Shown: positions 16,159-25,453 of the stretch, one piece after another
Numbering within the stretch: position 1 is the stretch's first letter
How the letters are laid out: the number at the start of each line of letters is the position of its first letter
DNA from: Luteolibacter arcticus
GTDB lineage: Bacteria > Verrucomicrobiota > Verrucomicrobiia > Verrucomicrobiales > Akkermansiaceae
Reading direction: 5' to 3'
Length of the DNA stretch: 64,000 nucleotides
NCBI RefSeq assembly: GCF_025950235.1
Contig: NZ_JAPDDT010000001.1
Span: 868,001 to 932,000, forward strand
Position numbers and translations under genes: made by a program
The notes under the pieces: model-generated
Databases searched by the model: none
What the model saw: the letters and a program-made list of their open reading frames with translations, nothing else
What the model was told of the DNA's origin: nothing

Positions 16159-17949
16159 TCAAAAACCTCCGGATTTCACCCCGGAAAAGCGCCTCTCAAG
16201 CTCGCGCATCGAAAATTCGCTGAGCGTAGGCCGCCCGTCCGGGGCACAGTACGGGAGATCGCAGCGGAAAAGCACCTCGAGCAAGCGCAAGGCCTCCTGT
16301 GGTCGGGGCGACTCGGCCAACGCCGCCCGGCGGGCGAGCAATTTGGCGAGGTGATCGAACGCCACCCGGCTGCCGGGAAGCTGGCCGCCAGCGAGTTCGT
16401 CCATCAGGCCTGTCAAGAAGGAGCGGACGTCGGCGAGCTTGAGGAAATCCGGCAACGAACCGACCCGCAAGGTGCCGGAGCCGAAATCTTCCAGCTCGAT
16501 GCCGGCCTTGGCGAATTCGTCGCGGTGGCGAATCGCCAGCTCGCACTCGCGGGGACCGGGCTCCAGCAGCACCGGCACCAGCAGCGTCTGGCTTTCCACG
16601 CCGCGGCCATCCGCATCGTGCAGCCAGCGCTCGTAGAGGATGCGTTCCCGCGCGGCACGGGGGTCGAGCAGGACCAAGCCATCCTCGGATTCCAGGAGGG
16701 CGAAGCGCTCGTGAAGCGTGCCCACGTAACGAAACGGCAGCGCTTTCTGCTCCGGCTCCGGGATGACCACGGGTGCCGGAGCGGCGATGGTTTCGAAAAT
16801 CCGCTGGACCGGCAAGGTTGCAGGCCATTCGCGTGGCGCACTCCTCGCTGGAGACGGGCCCTGAGTCGGGCCGGGCGAGCTGTGGCGGACCGGCAGCTCA
16901 TCCGCCGGCCGGACGGGAGGGCCCGACGCCACCTTGAACACTGGGCGCTTGGCCGCCTCGGCCTTGGCCAAACCTTCGCGGACCGCCTCGGCCAGCACGT
17001 CGCGCAACTCGTGTGGCCGGTGCAGGCGGATTTCCCGTTTCGCGGGGTGGACGTTTACATCCACCAGCGACGGCTCGATATCGATCCACATCCAAGCGGC
17101 CGGATGCAGCCCATCGGCCAAGGCACCGCGAAACCCCTCGGCCAGACCACGGGAAATCGCCGAGTCTTCCACCGGCCGCCCATTGAGGAAAACGCACTGG
17201 TGGCGGCGGCCCCGGCGCGCATGGGCGGCTGGCAGGACAAAGCCTTCCACCGACACACCGTTGCCGTGGGTGAGCGGCAGCACGATCAATTCCTTCCCCA
17301 GTTCGGTCCCGGTCATCCAGCGCACGCGATCGAGCCGCGACATGCCCCCCGGGAGGTCGAAAACCTCGCGCTCGTCCTTCCGAAACCGGAATCGCACTCC
17401 GGCGGCAGCAAGCGCATGCATCCGGAGCTGGTGCTCCACATGGGCCGACTCGGTGGTCTCCGCTCTGAGGAATTTCCGCCGGGCCGGCACGTTGAAAAAG
17501 AGATCCTTCACCTCGACGGTGGTCCCGGGGGCGCAGCCCGCTTCCCGGACGTCGCGCATTACTCCCCCTTCGACGGCGATCTCCGTCCCCGCCACCGCCT
17601 GGGGTTCGCGGGTGATCAGCCGGAACCGGGACACGCTGGCAATGCTGGGCACTGCCTCACCGCGAAAACCGAGCGTGCGAATGGATGCGAGCCCCGCAGA
17701 ATCGACAAGCTTGCTGGTCGCGTGGCGCTCCAGGCTGAGGAGGGCGTCATCGCGCGACATGCCCGAGCCATCGTCGATCACCCGCAGCAGCGCGGCCCCG
17801 CCACGGCGGATTTCCACCAGGATCTCCCCCGCCCCGGCGTCCAGGCTGTTCTCGACCAATTCCTTGATCGCACTGGCCGGCCGCTCGACCACCTCCCCCG
17901 CCGCCACTTGGCTGGCGAGGATCTCAGGCAGGATGCGGATGCGAGGCAC
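16159..17949 (-). CDS. mutL: DNA mismatch repair protein MutL
   Basis: 596 residues. The N-terminal GHKL ATPase is complete, with the motifs IAAGEVVERPASAIKELVENSLDAG (split here as AGEV, KELVENSLDAG), DDGSGM, and ATSKL-x-LGFRGEA. The C-terminal domain begins around residue 400. In place of the endonuclease motif DQHA-x2-E-x4-E it has DPRAARERILYE, keeping Asp and both Glu but not Gln and His. The late CPHGRP-type metal motif reads CAPDGRP. It should couple MutS recognition to repair, but nicking activity is doubtful. It is divergent from the IscA/HesB gene. No mutS is in the window. Confidence 0.95.
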   Translation of the reverse strand: MPRIRILPEILASQVAAGEVVERPASAIKELVENSLDAGAGEILVEIRRGGAALLRVIDDGSGMSRDDALLSLERHATSKLVDSAGLASIRTLGFRGEAVPSIASVSRFRLITREPQAVAGTEIAVEGGVMRDVREAGCAPGTTVEVKDLFFNVPARRKFLRAETTESAHVEHQLRMHALAAAGVRFRFRKDEREVFDLPGGMSRLDRVRWMTGTELGKELIVLPLTHGNGVSVEGFVLPAAHARRGRRHQCVFLNGRPVEDSAISRGLAEGFRGALADGLHPAAWMWIDIEPSLVDVNVHPAKREIRLHRPHELRDVLAEAVREGLAKAEAAKRPVFKVASGPPVRPADELPVRHSSPGPTQGPSPARSAPREWPATLPVQRIFETIAAPAPVVIPEPEQKALPFRYVGTLHERFALLESEDGLVLLDPRAARERILYERWLHDADGRGVESQTLLVPVLLEPGPRECELAIRHRDEFAKAGIELEDFGSGTLRVGSLPDFLKLADVRSFLTGLMDELAGGQLPGSRVAFDHLAKLLARRAALAESPRPQEALRLLEVLFRCDLPYCAPDGRPTLSEFSMRELERRFSGVKSGGF

Positions 17950-18030
17950 GGGGCAAGGGTGGGGTCCCGCGGAAAAAGTTCCAGTCTTGTGTCTTGCGTC
18001 TTCAACACTTGCGTCTTGTCTTTCCTGCAG

Positions 18031-18390
18031 ATGATCACGGTGACCGACAAGGCAGCGGGCGAGTTGCGGGCATTGCTGGAACGCAAGGGCGCAACGCCGG
18101 AAACCGGGCTGCGCCTCGCGGTCCGCAAGGGCGGCTGCGCGGGCTGGCAGTATGTCATGGAGATCGCCCCGGCTGAGGACGGCGACACCATCGTGGAGGT
18201 TCCCGGTGCGCGGGTGATCGTAGCCGCCGACAGCGCCGGCAAGCTGGATGGCTGCCGGATCGACTACTGCGACGATCTCAACGACGCCGGCTTCCGCATC
18301 GATAATCCGAATGCCGCCCGCTCGTGCGGCTGCGGCACCTCGTTCGAGACTGCCAACGAGCCGACGCCCGAGCCGGAGGAGTGCCGCTGA
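18031..18390 (+). CDS. IscA/HesB-family iron-sulfur cluster protein
   Basis: 119 residues. The three conserved cysteines of A-type Fe-S carrier proteins are Cys36 in GGCAGWQY and Cys99/Cys101 in SCGCGTSF. The fold-defining segments ITVTDKAAGELRALL and GLRLAVRKGGC are typical. It would carry or deliver Fe-S clusters to apoproteins in the cytoplasm. Whether it is an IscA, ErpA or SufA equivalent cannot be decided because no suf or isc genes are near. It starts 81 bases from the divergent mutL start. Its stop overlaps the next start by one base (TGATG), so the two genes are coupled. Confidence 0.92.
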   Translation: MITVTDKAAGELRALLERKGATPETGLRLAVRKGGCAGWQYVMEIAPAEDGDTIVEVPGARVIVAADSAGKLDGCRIDYCDDLNDAGFRIDNPNAARSCGCGTSFETANEPTPEPEECR

Positions 18391-19148
18391 TGCCGCGCGA
18401 CAAGCAGCCGCCGCCGAAGAAAAAGCGCCCCCCGGCCTATTACTGGTGGGCCTTGGCGAACGTGGTGGCGCTGTGCCTGGCAGTGGTGAGCTGGCTGGCG
18501 TGCTTGCATGTCTTCCAGCACCCGGAAATCCCGCGGAACTACGGGTGGCTGAAGAAGCTCAAGCGCGTCGAGCCGCCGACTGACATCAAGCCGATGGAGG
18601 CCCCGCCGGGCGAATCCGCCGACCCGCGAGCCTTCTACCGCCGCTATGTCGGACTCACCGACGACGAACTCAGCACCTTCAACGCGGCGCTGATGCGGAA
18701 CTACCTCCTCAATCTCAAGGAGCCCAAGCTGATCCAATACGCCGAGGGGGACTATCAGGTGCAGCAAGTCCGCAAGCTCGGCCCGGGCGATCTGTTCCAC
18801 CCCGGCTTCGCCGTGCGGGCACAGGCGATGGTCGCGCCGGACGAATTCACCCAGCCCGCGCCGTGGCCGGTCGTGCTGGAATACCTCTTCCCGACCGACA
18901 ACGAGCAGGCGGCCGACTGGATCTTGCCGGGAGGCCAGTTGACCGTCTCCAAGTTCCCGAACTGCGCCATGCTCCTGCACGCCGCAAAGATCGTGGGCGA
19001 AGACACGCCAGTCATGGTCCTGACCGTGGTGCCAATCGCGTTCGGCGATTTCCAAGCAGGCAAGGACCAGAAGTTCACGCTCAAGGCCCCGACGGAATTG
19101 AATCCGGCGGGGGAGCTGCCGGTGTTCAAGGTGGAAAAGGAAGAGTAG
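18390..19148 (+). CDS. Single-pass membrane protein of unknown function
   Basis: 252 residues from ATG 18390. A Lys/Pro-rich cytoplasmic start (MPRDKQPPPKKKRPP) is followed by one hydrophobic helix at about 17-40 (WWALANVVALCLAVVSWLACL). The remainder is a soluble domain of ~210 residues, presumably periplasmic, with YRRYVGLTDDELSTFNAALMRNYLLNL and WPVVLEYLFPTDNEQAADWILPGGQLTV. It is translationally coupled to the Fe-S carrier gene. I do not recognise the family. The coupling suggests envelope or redox work, but that is only contextual. Confidence 0.75.
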   Translation: MPRDKQPPPKKKRPPAYYWWALANVVALCLAVVSWLACLHVFQHPEIPRNYGWLKKLKRVEPPTDIKPMEAPPGESADPRAFYRRYVGLTDDELSTFNAALMRNYLLNLKEPKLIQYAEGDYQVQQVRKLGPGDLFHPGFAVRAQAMVAPDEFTQPAPWPVVLEYLFPTDNEQAADWILPGGQLTVSKFPNCAMLLHAAKIVGEDTPVMVLTVVPIAFGDFQAGKDQKFTLKAPTELNPAGELPVFKVEKEE

Positions 19149-19219
19149 TTGGGAAGGTCCCCTTCCAAACGTTGGAATCGTTGTCGCTCACCATAAGTCA
19201 CATCGAGATTCGCTGGGGC

Positions 19220-19690
19220 TCAACCATCTTCATTTTTCCAGAATTTACCATCAATCTCAAGTTTGACCTGTTTGGCATCTGGTTGATACAGCATCACCGT
19301 ACCCACCAGAGGCGTCATGATTGCGGTGTCATAGCTGGGGGATCCGCTGAAATACGGCATCGCTTCCTTCGCAAAGGAAACAATGACGACGTCGCCCTCC
19401 ACACGCACCCCGCGATAGTAATAGATCAGGTCCTTCCGATCTTTCCTACCTCCGATGTAGGCCTGTTCGGCACCCTTGTCGGCAGCTTGATCTGCAAGCG
19501 AAAATAGCGCGGGTAAAATCGCGTCCAAACTCGCGAAATTCCCGGGAATCGTTGTTTCAACCCGGGCTCCCGCCCGGGTGAGAATCACTCGGCTATCACC
19601 TCTGGCTTGCGCGCCGGTGAATATCAAAGAAATCAAAAGGAGGGCCAGCATCCTCGCCTCATGGCCCTTAAGCACCAAAGTGAATTTCAT
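19220..19690 (-). CDS. Secreted protein of unknown function, low-GC segment
   Basis: 156 residues. An amphipathic N-terminus with a hydrophobic core (about 15-28, LALLLISLIFTGAQARG) reads as a signal peptide. The mature part has a YIGGRKDRKDLIYYYRGVRVEGD segment and a C-terminal QPDAKQVKLEIDGKFWKNEDG. The codon use is visibly more A/T-rich than the neighbouring IscA and gpmI genes. The gene is 29 bases downstream of another A/T-rich secreted-protein gene and may share its transcript. Family unknown. Confidence 0.6.
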   Translation of the reverse strand: MKFTLVLKGHEARMLALLLISLIFTGAQARGDSRVILTRAGARVETTIPGNFASLDAILPALFSLADQAADKGAEQAYIGGRKDRKDLIYYYRGVRVEGDVVIVSFAKEAMPYFSGSPSYDTAIMTPLVGTVMLYQPDAKQVKLEIDGKFWKNEDG

Positions 19691-19719
19691 CTTATTTGAC
19701 TATCGGGACTGTTCCGCGC

Positions 19720-20505
19720 TCATTTCTCAAACTGGATCTCAAAAACGCCGAGCCTCTGAAAGTGGCGGGGGTCATTTCCCAATTCCACACTCCCTTGATG
19801 ATAGGCAATCGGGCTCGCGCCTGACAGCGAAATATATCCATCTTTAGTTATTCCATCGAGATGAACAGCCAACCCCTTGGGCAACTCAGGGGTTTTGAGT
19901 TCATAGGCAATATCGAGATTACTTACATTAAACAAATAGATTCTAGCACCATGAGGAGCGGGAATGGTCATCTCCCGTTGCACACCTTCATACGGGTTAG
20001 GGTAGCCCCTGTAATTGATTTCTTGAACACCGATAATCCACTCATCACCCAACCACCTCCAATGAATATCATCCGCACTGTAATCAGTGCTTTTCGGATC
20101 GCCCGTCGGATCAACATTGATATGCCTTGGAAGTCTCCGGACCAGTTTCCCATCTGCCGAAAACAAATCATACCAAACTGAACTTGTAGTTAAATTCATT
20201 GTTCGCTTGCCATTCCAGAACTTTCCATCCCGGCCACTTACATCATCCACCCCTTCGAAAACAATATTCCCCTTGGGAGTGAGATTGAGGATTCTGGTAG
20301 GGGTTGCATTTCTACTCGTCAATAACCCACCATCAGCCCCCTTCTTCCCCTTGGCCGGAACGAGGCCAGCAGGTGAGCCGGCATCATCCTCCAGGCTGCT
20401 TGCGGGAGTCACTTTCTCCGGTGAACCGGCGACTTCCGGCATTTCCCCGGCATTCGCCACCAGCGTCCAACTGAAGACACCCACCACCAGCCTTCGAATC
20501 TTCAT
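19720..20505 (-). CDS. Secreted protein of unknown function, low-GC segment
   Basis: 261 residues from ATG 20505. The signal peptide is MKIRRLVVGVFSWTLVANAG. Residues 20-65 are a Pro/Ala/Gly-rich linker. The rest is a beta-rich domain with repeated short strands (NIVFEGVDDVSGRDGKFWNG, WYDLFSADGKLVRRLP, DDIHWRWLGDEWIIGVQEI), reminiscent of the blades of a beta-propeller. It shares A/T-rich codon use with the following gene, which suggests a common, perhaps transferred, origin. No catalytic motif seen. Confidence 0.65.
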   Translation of the reverse strand: MKIRRLVVGVFSWTLVANAGEMPEVAGSPEKVTPASSLEDDAGSPAGLVPAKGKKGADGGLLTSRNATPTRILNLTPKGNIVFEGVDDVSGRDGKFWNGKRTMNLTTSSVWYDLFSADGKLVRRLPRHINVDPTGDPKSTDYSADDIHWRWLGDEWIIGVQEINYRGYPNPYEGVQREMTIPAPHGARIYLFNVSNLDIAYELKTPELPKGLAVHLDGITKDGYISLSGASPIAYHQGSVELGNDPRHFQRLGVFEIQFEK

Positions 20506-20683
20506 GGCATGAAGGTTACATTTCCGCTCATCCGCGGAACACGCGAATTCGTACCGGTTACGACACACCATCCAACATGCCGGTCCGGTCCTGGTGTCGT
20601 CTCCTGCGACCTGGGGTCTTCCACGGACTCTTGGTCCATGGCCCTGGCGCATGCGTTCGGCGGTAAGATGCCGCAGCCGCGGC

Positions 20684-22228
20684 TCACTTCCTCTTCACCA
20701 GCAGCGAGCTGCCGGTCATTTCCTTCGGTTGGGGAAGGCCCAGCATGTCGAGCAGCGTCGGTGCGACGTCCGCCAGGATGCCGTCCTTCACTTCGTACTT
20801 CGCAGCATCGGCGGCGACGTAAATGAGATGCACGAGGTTGGTCGTGTGCGCGGTGTTCGGTGAGCCATCCGCGTTGATCATGAACTCGCAGTTCCCGTGG
20901 TCGGCGGTGAGCAGCAGCTTGCCGCCGAGCTTGAGCGTCTCCTCGACGATCGCCTTTACGTCGGCGTCGATGATTTCGCAGGCCTTGATCGCGGCCTCGA
21001 CCACGCCGGTATGACCGACCATGTCGGGATTGGCAAAGTTGAGGATGACCAGATCGTAGTTCTTGAGCTGCTCGAGCACCGTGGCAGTGACCTTGCTCGC
21101 GCTCATCTCCGGCTTGAGGTCGTAGGTGGCCACGTCCTTCGGCGAAGGAATGATGTAGCGGTCCTCGTCCTTGTTCGGCTTCTCGATGCCGCCGTTAAAG
21201 AAGTAGGTCACGTGCGGATACTTCTCCGTCTCGGCGATCCGCATCTGGTTCTTCTTCGCCTTCGCGACGGTCTCGCCGAGGCCCATCTTGAGCTTGTCCG
21301 GGCCGAAGATGACGTCGCACTTATAGTTCGCGTCGTACTGGGTCAGGGTCACGTAGTGGACCTTCGGGCGACGGCCGGCCTTGAAGGGCTTGAAGGTGCC
21401 CTCGGTGAGGAAGGCATCGGAAAGCTGGCGCACCCGGTCAGCGCGGAAATTGAAGAACAGGACGACATCCCCGTCCCGGATGAGCTTCTTGCCCGGCGTG
21501 ACGAAGACCATCGGCAACAGGAACTCGTCGGTCTTCTCGTCGCCGTATGCCTCGGCTATCGCCTCGGAGGCGAGCACGTCCTTGGCCTCGCCGATGCCGT
21601 GGACAATCGCGTCCCATGCCAGCTTGGTGCGCTCCCAGCGCTTGTCGCGATCCATCGCGTAGTAGCGGCCGGTCACGGTGGCGATCCGGGCACCGTACTT
21701 CGCGATCTCGTCCTCGACCTTGGAAACGTAGCCGGCACCTCCGGTGGGAGAAGTGTCGCGGCCGTCGGTGATCGCATGGACCATGATGTCATCGACGCCG
21801 GCTTCCTTGGCCATCGCGACCATCGCGCAAAGATGATCCTGGTGGGAATGGACACCGCCGTCGGAAAGCAGGCCGAGGAAATGCAGGCGCTTCCCTTTCG
21901 CCGCTGCGAGCGCCTTCTTGAAGGTCTTGTTCTTGGCCAGCGTGCCTTCCTCGATCGCCTTGTTGATACGGGTCAGATCCTGATAAACGACTCGTCCGGC
22001 GCCAAGGTTGAGGTGGCCGACTTCCGAATTGCCCATTTGGCCGTCAGGCAGGCCCACATCGAGGCCGGAGGCGCTGAGGAAGCCCTTGGGATACTCTTCC
22101 AGGATCACGTCGTGGAACGGGGTCTTGGCGAGCAGCGTCGCGTTGCCGTCTTTTTTCGCCGTCTTCTTCCCCCCGGGGTTCACACCCCAGCCGTCGCGAA
22201 TGATGAGCACCACCGGTTTCTTGGCCAT
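20684..22228 (-). CDS. gpmI: 2,3-bisphosphoglycerate-independent phosphoglycerate mutase
   Basis: 514 residues, the usual length. The enzyme interconverts 3- and 2-phosphoglycerate in glycolysis using two Mn2+ ions. Asp12 in RDGWG and the catalytic Ser68 in GQMGNSEVGHLNLGAG are in place. HAITDGRDTSP, the VTGRYYAMDRDKRWERT segment (binding the substrate phosphate), NFRADRVRQL and LTADHGNCE complete the metal and substrate sites of the alkaline-phosphatase-like fold. The gene is divergent from kup and is monocistronic as far as can be seen. Confidence 0.97.
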   Translation of the reverse strand: MAKKPVVLIIRDGWGVNPGGKKTAKKDGNATLLAKTPFHDVILEEYPKGFLSASGLDVGLPDGQMGNSEVGHLNLGAGRVVYQDLTRINKAIEEGTLAKNKTFKKALAAAKGKRLHFLGLLSDGGVHSHQDHLCAMVAMAKEAGVDDIMVHAITDGRDTSPTGGAGYVSKVEDEIAKYGARIATVTGRYYAMDRDKRWERTKLAWDAIVHGIGEAKDVLASEAIAEAYGDEKTDEFLLPMVFVTPGKKLIRDGDVVLFFNFRADRVRQLSDAFLTEGTFKPFKAGRRPKVHYVTLTQYDANYKCDVIFGPDKLKMGLGETVAKAKKNQMRIAETEKYPHVTYFFNGGIEKPNKDEDRYIIPSPKDVATYDLKPEMSASKVTATVLEQLKNYDLVILNFANPDMVGHTGVVEAAIKACEIIDADVKAIVEETLKLGGKLLLTADHGNCEFMINADGSPNTAHTTNLVHLIYVAADAAKYEVKDGILADVAPTLLDMLGLPQPKEMTGSSLLVKRK

Positions 22229-22402
22229 GACGGGCCGCGTTTAACGGCCTGACGGCCCAGCGTCCAGCGGGGATTCCGCACGCCTCCGTCGGAATCCGGA
22301 AACGGCGCCCGGCTCGCGCGGCCCGTAGGGAAATCAAGCCATTTCTGCGTTCCCGCCCGGGGTCTTTTCGCTGGCCACGGGGCAGGCGGAGTGATTGGAA
22401 AT

Positions 22403-22425
22403 GCGGCGCGGGCGATCCGCGCCGC
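22403..22425 (+). promoter_or_regulatory. Perfect hairpin immediately before kup start
   Basis: GCGGCGCG (22403-22410) and CGCGCCGC (22418-22425) pair over 8 bases around a 7-base loop. The stem ends four bases before the ATG at 22430, so in the transcript it would cover the ribosome-binding site. A role in translational control of kup is possible. No known riboswitch family was recognised. Confidence 0.4.
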
Positions 22426-22429
22426 AACG

Positions 22430-24334
22430 ATGAACAGTCCTTCCGACGGCCACGCCGTCCGCCAGCCCACGCTCCCCGCTGCCACGCTTGCGGCCCTTGG
22501 CATTGTTTTCGGCGACATTGGCACCAGCCCGCTCTACGCCTTCCGCGAGTGCTTTGCTCCCCACGGCATCGATCCGACGCCGATGACCGCGACCAATCTG
22601 GTCGGCGCCGCCTCGCTGATCGTCTGGGCGCTGATTCTGGTGGTGTCGATCAAGTATGTGCTGATCATCCTCAAGCTCGATAACCGCGGCGAGGGCGGGA
22701 TCCTGGCATTGTCCGCCCTGATCCGCTCGGCCGCACGTCGGCTAGGAGGAAAGGACCGGAAGTCGGTCCTCCTACTCGGCCTGGCGGGCTCGTCGCTGAT
22801 TTACGCGGACGGGATGATCACCCCTTCGATTTCGGTGCTCAGCGCCGTGGAAGGCCTTTCCGTCAGTGCGCCGCTGCTTGCGCACTACGTGGTTCCGCTC
22901 GCGGTCGGGATTCTGATCGCGATGTTCGCCATCCAGCGTCATGGCACGGGCAAGGTCGGCATTCTGTTCGGTCCCATCGTTCTCACCTGGTTCGTCACCC
23001 TCGGGGTCCTTGGACTTCGCGGAATCATCCAGCATCCGGAAGTCCTCGGAGCCCTGAGCCCGGCGGCGGGCATCATGTTCCTCGTTCACGAGTGGCACCA
23101 CGCCTTCCCGTTGCTCGCAGCCGTCTTCCTCGCCGTCACCGGTGGGGAGGCGCTTTACGCCGACCTCGGGCATTTCGGAACCCGCCCGATCCGCTTCGGC
23201 TGGTTCTGCGTGGTATTTCCCGGTCTGGTGCTGAACTACCTCGGCCAAGCCGCGCTGCTCAGCTATGAGCCGGAAGCGATCCGCGCTCCGTTCTTCCTGT
23301 TGGCCCCGGAATATTTCCGCCTGCCGCTGACCATCCTCGCCACCGCCGCCGCCGCGATCGCCAGCCAGGCGCTTATCTCCGGTGCCTTCTCGCTGACCAC
23401 CCAGGCGGTGCAACTCGGCTGCCTGCCGCGCGTCCGCATCCGCTACACCTCGGAGCATTCGATCGGCCAGGTTTACGTGCCGGCCGTCAATCGCTTCCTG
23501 CTGCTCGCCTGCATCGTGCTGGTGATCACTTTCAAAAGCTCCACCGCCCTCGCCGGGGCTTATGGCATCGCCATCATCCTGACGATGACGATCACCTCGT
23601 TCCTCTTCTACTCGGCCGCCCGCGCCGCGTGGGGATGGTCCATCTTAAAGGCTGGTTTGGTGACCTCGCTGTTCCTCTTGGTCGAGCTGCCCTTTCTGGC
23701 GGCAAACTCACTCAAGATCCTTCACGGGGGCTGGTTGCCGCTGATCGTGGCCGGAACCGCCATGGGACTCATGATGACCTGGCTGTGGGGGCGGGCCCGG
23801 CTCTACGCCCGGCTCTCTCGTGAATCACTGCCCATCGATGCGCTGCTGGCCGACCTCAAAAAGGGTCACATCCACCGCGTCTCCGGCACCGCCGTCTACA
23901 TGAGCGGTCGCGGCGACACGGTGCCGACCGCCTTGCTGCACAATTTGAAACACAACCAGGTGCTGCACGAGCGTGTGGTCCTGCTGCACGTCCAGACCCT
24001 CGATCAGCCGCATGCCGGGCCGGCCGAATCGCTCGGCCATACCGACCTCGGCGAGGGCGTTCACCGCGTGAACCTGAGCTTTGGATTTGCCGACACGCCC
24101 GACGTGCCCGAGGCTCTCAAAGCCCGGTTGCCCGAGGTTGTGAAATTCCACCCTGGCAAGGCCACCTACGTGCTCGGTCGCGAGACCTACGGCGTTGGCA
24201 AGAACGCCAGCGCACTCGACCGCGTGCGACTTGCGCTATTCGCCGTGATGGCCAGGAACGCCTCGCCGGCGACGGCCTATTTCCGCCTGCCGCCTGGCCG
24301 GGTGGTCGAGCTCGGCGCGCAGATCACCCTTTGA
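22430..24334 (+). CDS. kup: KUP-family potassium uptake protein
   Basis: 634 residues from ATG 22430; a GTG at 22391 would add an unlikely basic extension. The family signature GIVFGDIGTSPLYAFRE is near the N-terminus (about residues 24-40). It is followed by about twelve membrane helices to residue ~450, including KYVLIILKLDNRGEGGILAL, YADGMITPSISVLSAVEGL and GGEALYADLGHFG. A cytosolic C-terminal domain of ~170 residues starts at ARLSRESLPIDALLADL and includes GTAVYMSG. It imports K+ by proton symport. A hairpin covers its ribosome-binding site. Confidence 0.96.
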   Translation: MNSPSDGHAVRQPTLPAATLAALGIVFGDIGTSPLYAFRECFAPHGIDPTPMTATNLVGAASLIVWALILVVSIKYVLIILKLDNRGEGGILALSALIRSAARRLGGKDRKSVLLLGLAGSSLIYADGMITPSISVLSAVEGLSVSAPLLAHYVVPLAVGILIAMFAIQRHGTGKVGILFGPIVLTWFVTLGVLGLRGIIQHPEVLGALSPAAGIMFLVHEWHHAFPLLAAVFLAVTGGEALYADLGHFGTRPIRFGWFCVVFPGLVLNYLGQAALLSYEPEAIRAPFFLLAPEYFRLPLTILATAAAAIASQALISGAFSLTTQAVQLGCLPRVRIRYTSEHSIGQVYVPAVNRFLLLACIVLVITFKSSTALAGAYGIAIILTMTITSFLFYSAARAAWGWSILKAGLVTSLFLLVELPFLAANSLKILHGGWLPLIVAGTAMGLMMTWLWGRARLYARLSRESLPIDALLADLKKGHIHRVSGTAVYMSGRGDTVPTALLHNLKHNQVLHERVVLLHVQTLDQPHAGPAESLGHTDLGEGVHRVNLSFGFADTPDVPEALKARLPEVVKFHPGKATYVLGRETYGVGKNASALDRVRLALFAVMARNASPATAYFRLPPGRVVELGAQITL

Positions 24335-24439
24335 TTTTTCGGCGCGAAGAAGCGTCCATTTGATCTTTTGCTGCATCGGGCCTACTGTTAGGTGGATCGG
24401 TGGGAAAGCCGGTCCCTTTGGCAGAAAGGACCCAAACCC

Positions 24440-25453
24440 ATGCTCGGCAAGATCCTGAACTTCTTCCGCAGTTCGCCGCGCCCGGCCCGCCGGGAACGGC
24501 CCTTGGAAGACGCGCCGGTGCCGAAGCTGGGTCTCGCCCTTTCCTCCGGGGGTGCCCGCGGCCTCGCCCATGTCGGCGTGCTCCAGGTGCTGGAGGAAAA
24601 CAACATCGAGATTCACGCCATCGCCGGCTCCAGCATGGGGGCCTATATCGGCGCGCTGTGGGCCGTCGGATTCTCGGGAAAAGCCCTCGAGGACCTCGCC
24701 GCCGAAATGCAGGACCGCCGCCAGCTTTGGAAACTGGCCGACCCTATGTTTCCGCCCATGAAAGGGCTGTTCCACGGCCACAAGGCTCGTGCCCACCTCG
24801 AACGCTCGCTCGGCGATGTTCGCTTCGAGGATCTCGAGCGCCGCTTGTTAATCGTAACGGTCGACATCGATACCAAGGAGCGCCTCGTCCTGCGGCGCGG
24901 CCGCATCGCCGACGCAGTGCATGCCTCGTGCGCCATGCCGGGCATCATCGCGCCGGTCATGCTCAATGGTCACCGGTGTATTGACGGCGGCGTGATCGAT
25001 CCCGTTCCGGTTGGTGCGTTGCGGAAGTACTCCGAAGTCGACCGGGTTCTCGCCGTTTCCACCTTGGCGACTTTTGAAGATGTCGATGAGGGCATTTGCC
25101 GGGCTGAGGACGAAGAACGACCCGACTTCGGCATGTTGAAGCGCCTCGGCATGACGCTCAACAGCAACTTCAACTTCATGGCCCGCGGCAACATGATCGA
25201 CACCTTCCGCCAAAGCATTCGCGCCGCGCAGATCCGCCTCGCCCATGAGTCCTGCAAGCGGGCCGATGTTTGTTTGAGGCCCGAACACTTCTTCGCGCCC
25301 TGGCACGACTACGCTGGCTTCCGCCGCTTCATCGATGCCGGCCGTCAGGTCGCACTCGATCACCTCGACGAGATCCGCGCGCTGCTGCGCCCCGACTTTC
25401 AAGCCCATGAAACCCCGTCCGTTCAACCCATGGTGGGCCACGACGTCGCGTGA
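24440..25453 (+). CDS. Patatin-like phospholipase
   Basis: 337 residues from ATG 24440, preceded by an AGAAAGGA ribosome-binding site at good spacing. The glycine-rich oxyanion loop GGARG (38-42), the nucleophile Ser65 in GSSMG, and Asp182 of the DGG motif form a complete Ser-Asp dyad as in the RssA/YchK-type patatins. It should hydrolyse acyl esters of lipids. Its 3' end overlaps the start of the acyl-CoA ligase gene by 47 bases. It leads an operon for beta-oxidation, so freed fatty acids would be activated and degraded by the products that follow. Confidence 0.93.
   Translation: MLGKILNFFRSSPRPARRERPLEDAPVPKLGLALSSGGARGLAHVGVLQVLEENNIEIHAIAGSSMGAYIGALWAVGFSGKALEDLAAEMQDRRQLWKLADPMFPPMKGLFHGHKARAHLERSLGDVRFEDLERRLLIVTVDIDTKERLVLRRGRIADAVHASCAMPGIIAPVMLNGHRCIDGGVIDPVPVGALRKYSEVDRVLAVSTLATFEDVDEGICRAEDEERPDFGMLKRLGMTLNSNFNFMARGNMIDTFRQSIRAAQIRLAHESCKRADVCLRPEHFFAPWHDYAGFRRFIDAGRQVALDHLDEIRALLRPDFQAHETPSVQPMVGHDVA

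Noticed and set aside
16351..18030. Long plus-strand open frame opposite mutL, fused in frame with the IscA/HesB gene
   Set aside because: It is an antisense shadow of the GC-rich mutL; the real gene starts at ATG 18031.
20897..22252. Long plus-strand open frame opposite gpmI
   Set aside because: gpmI has complete catalytic motifs on the other strand; the composition of the plus frame is that of a GC-rich complement.
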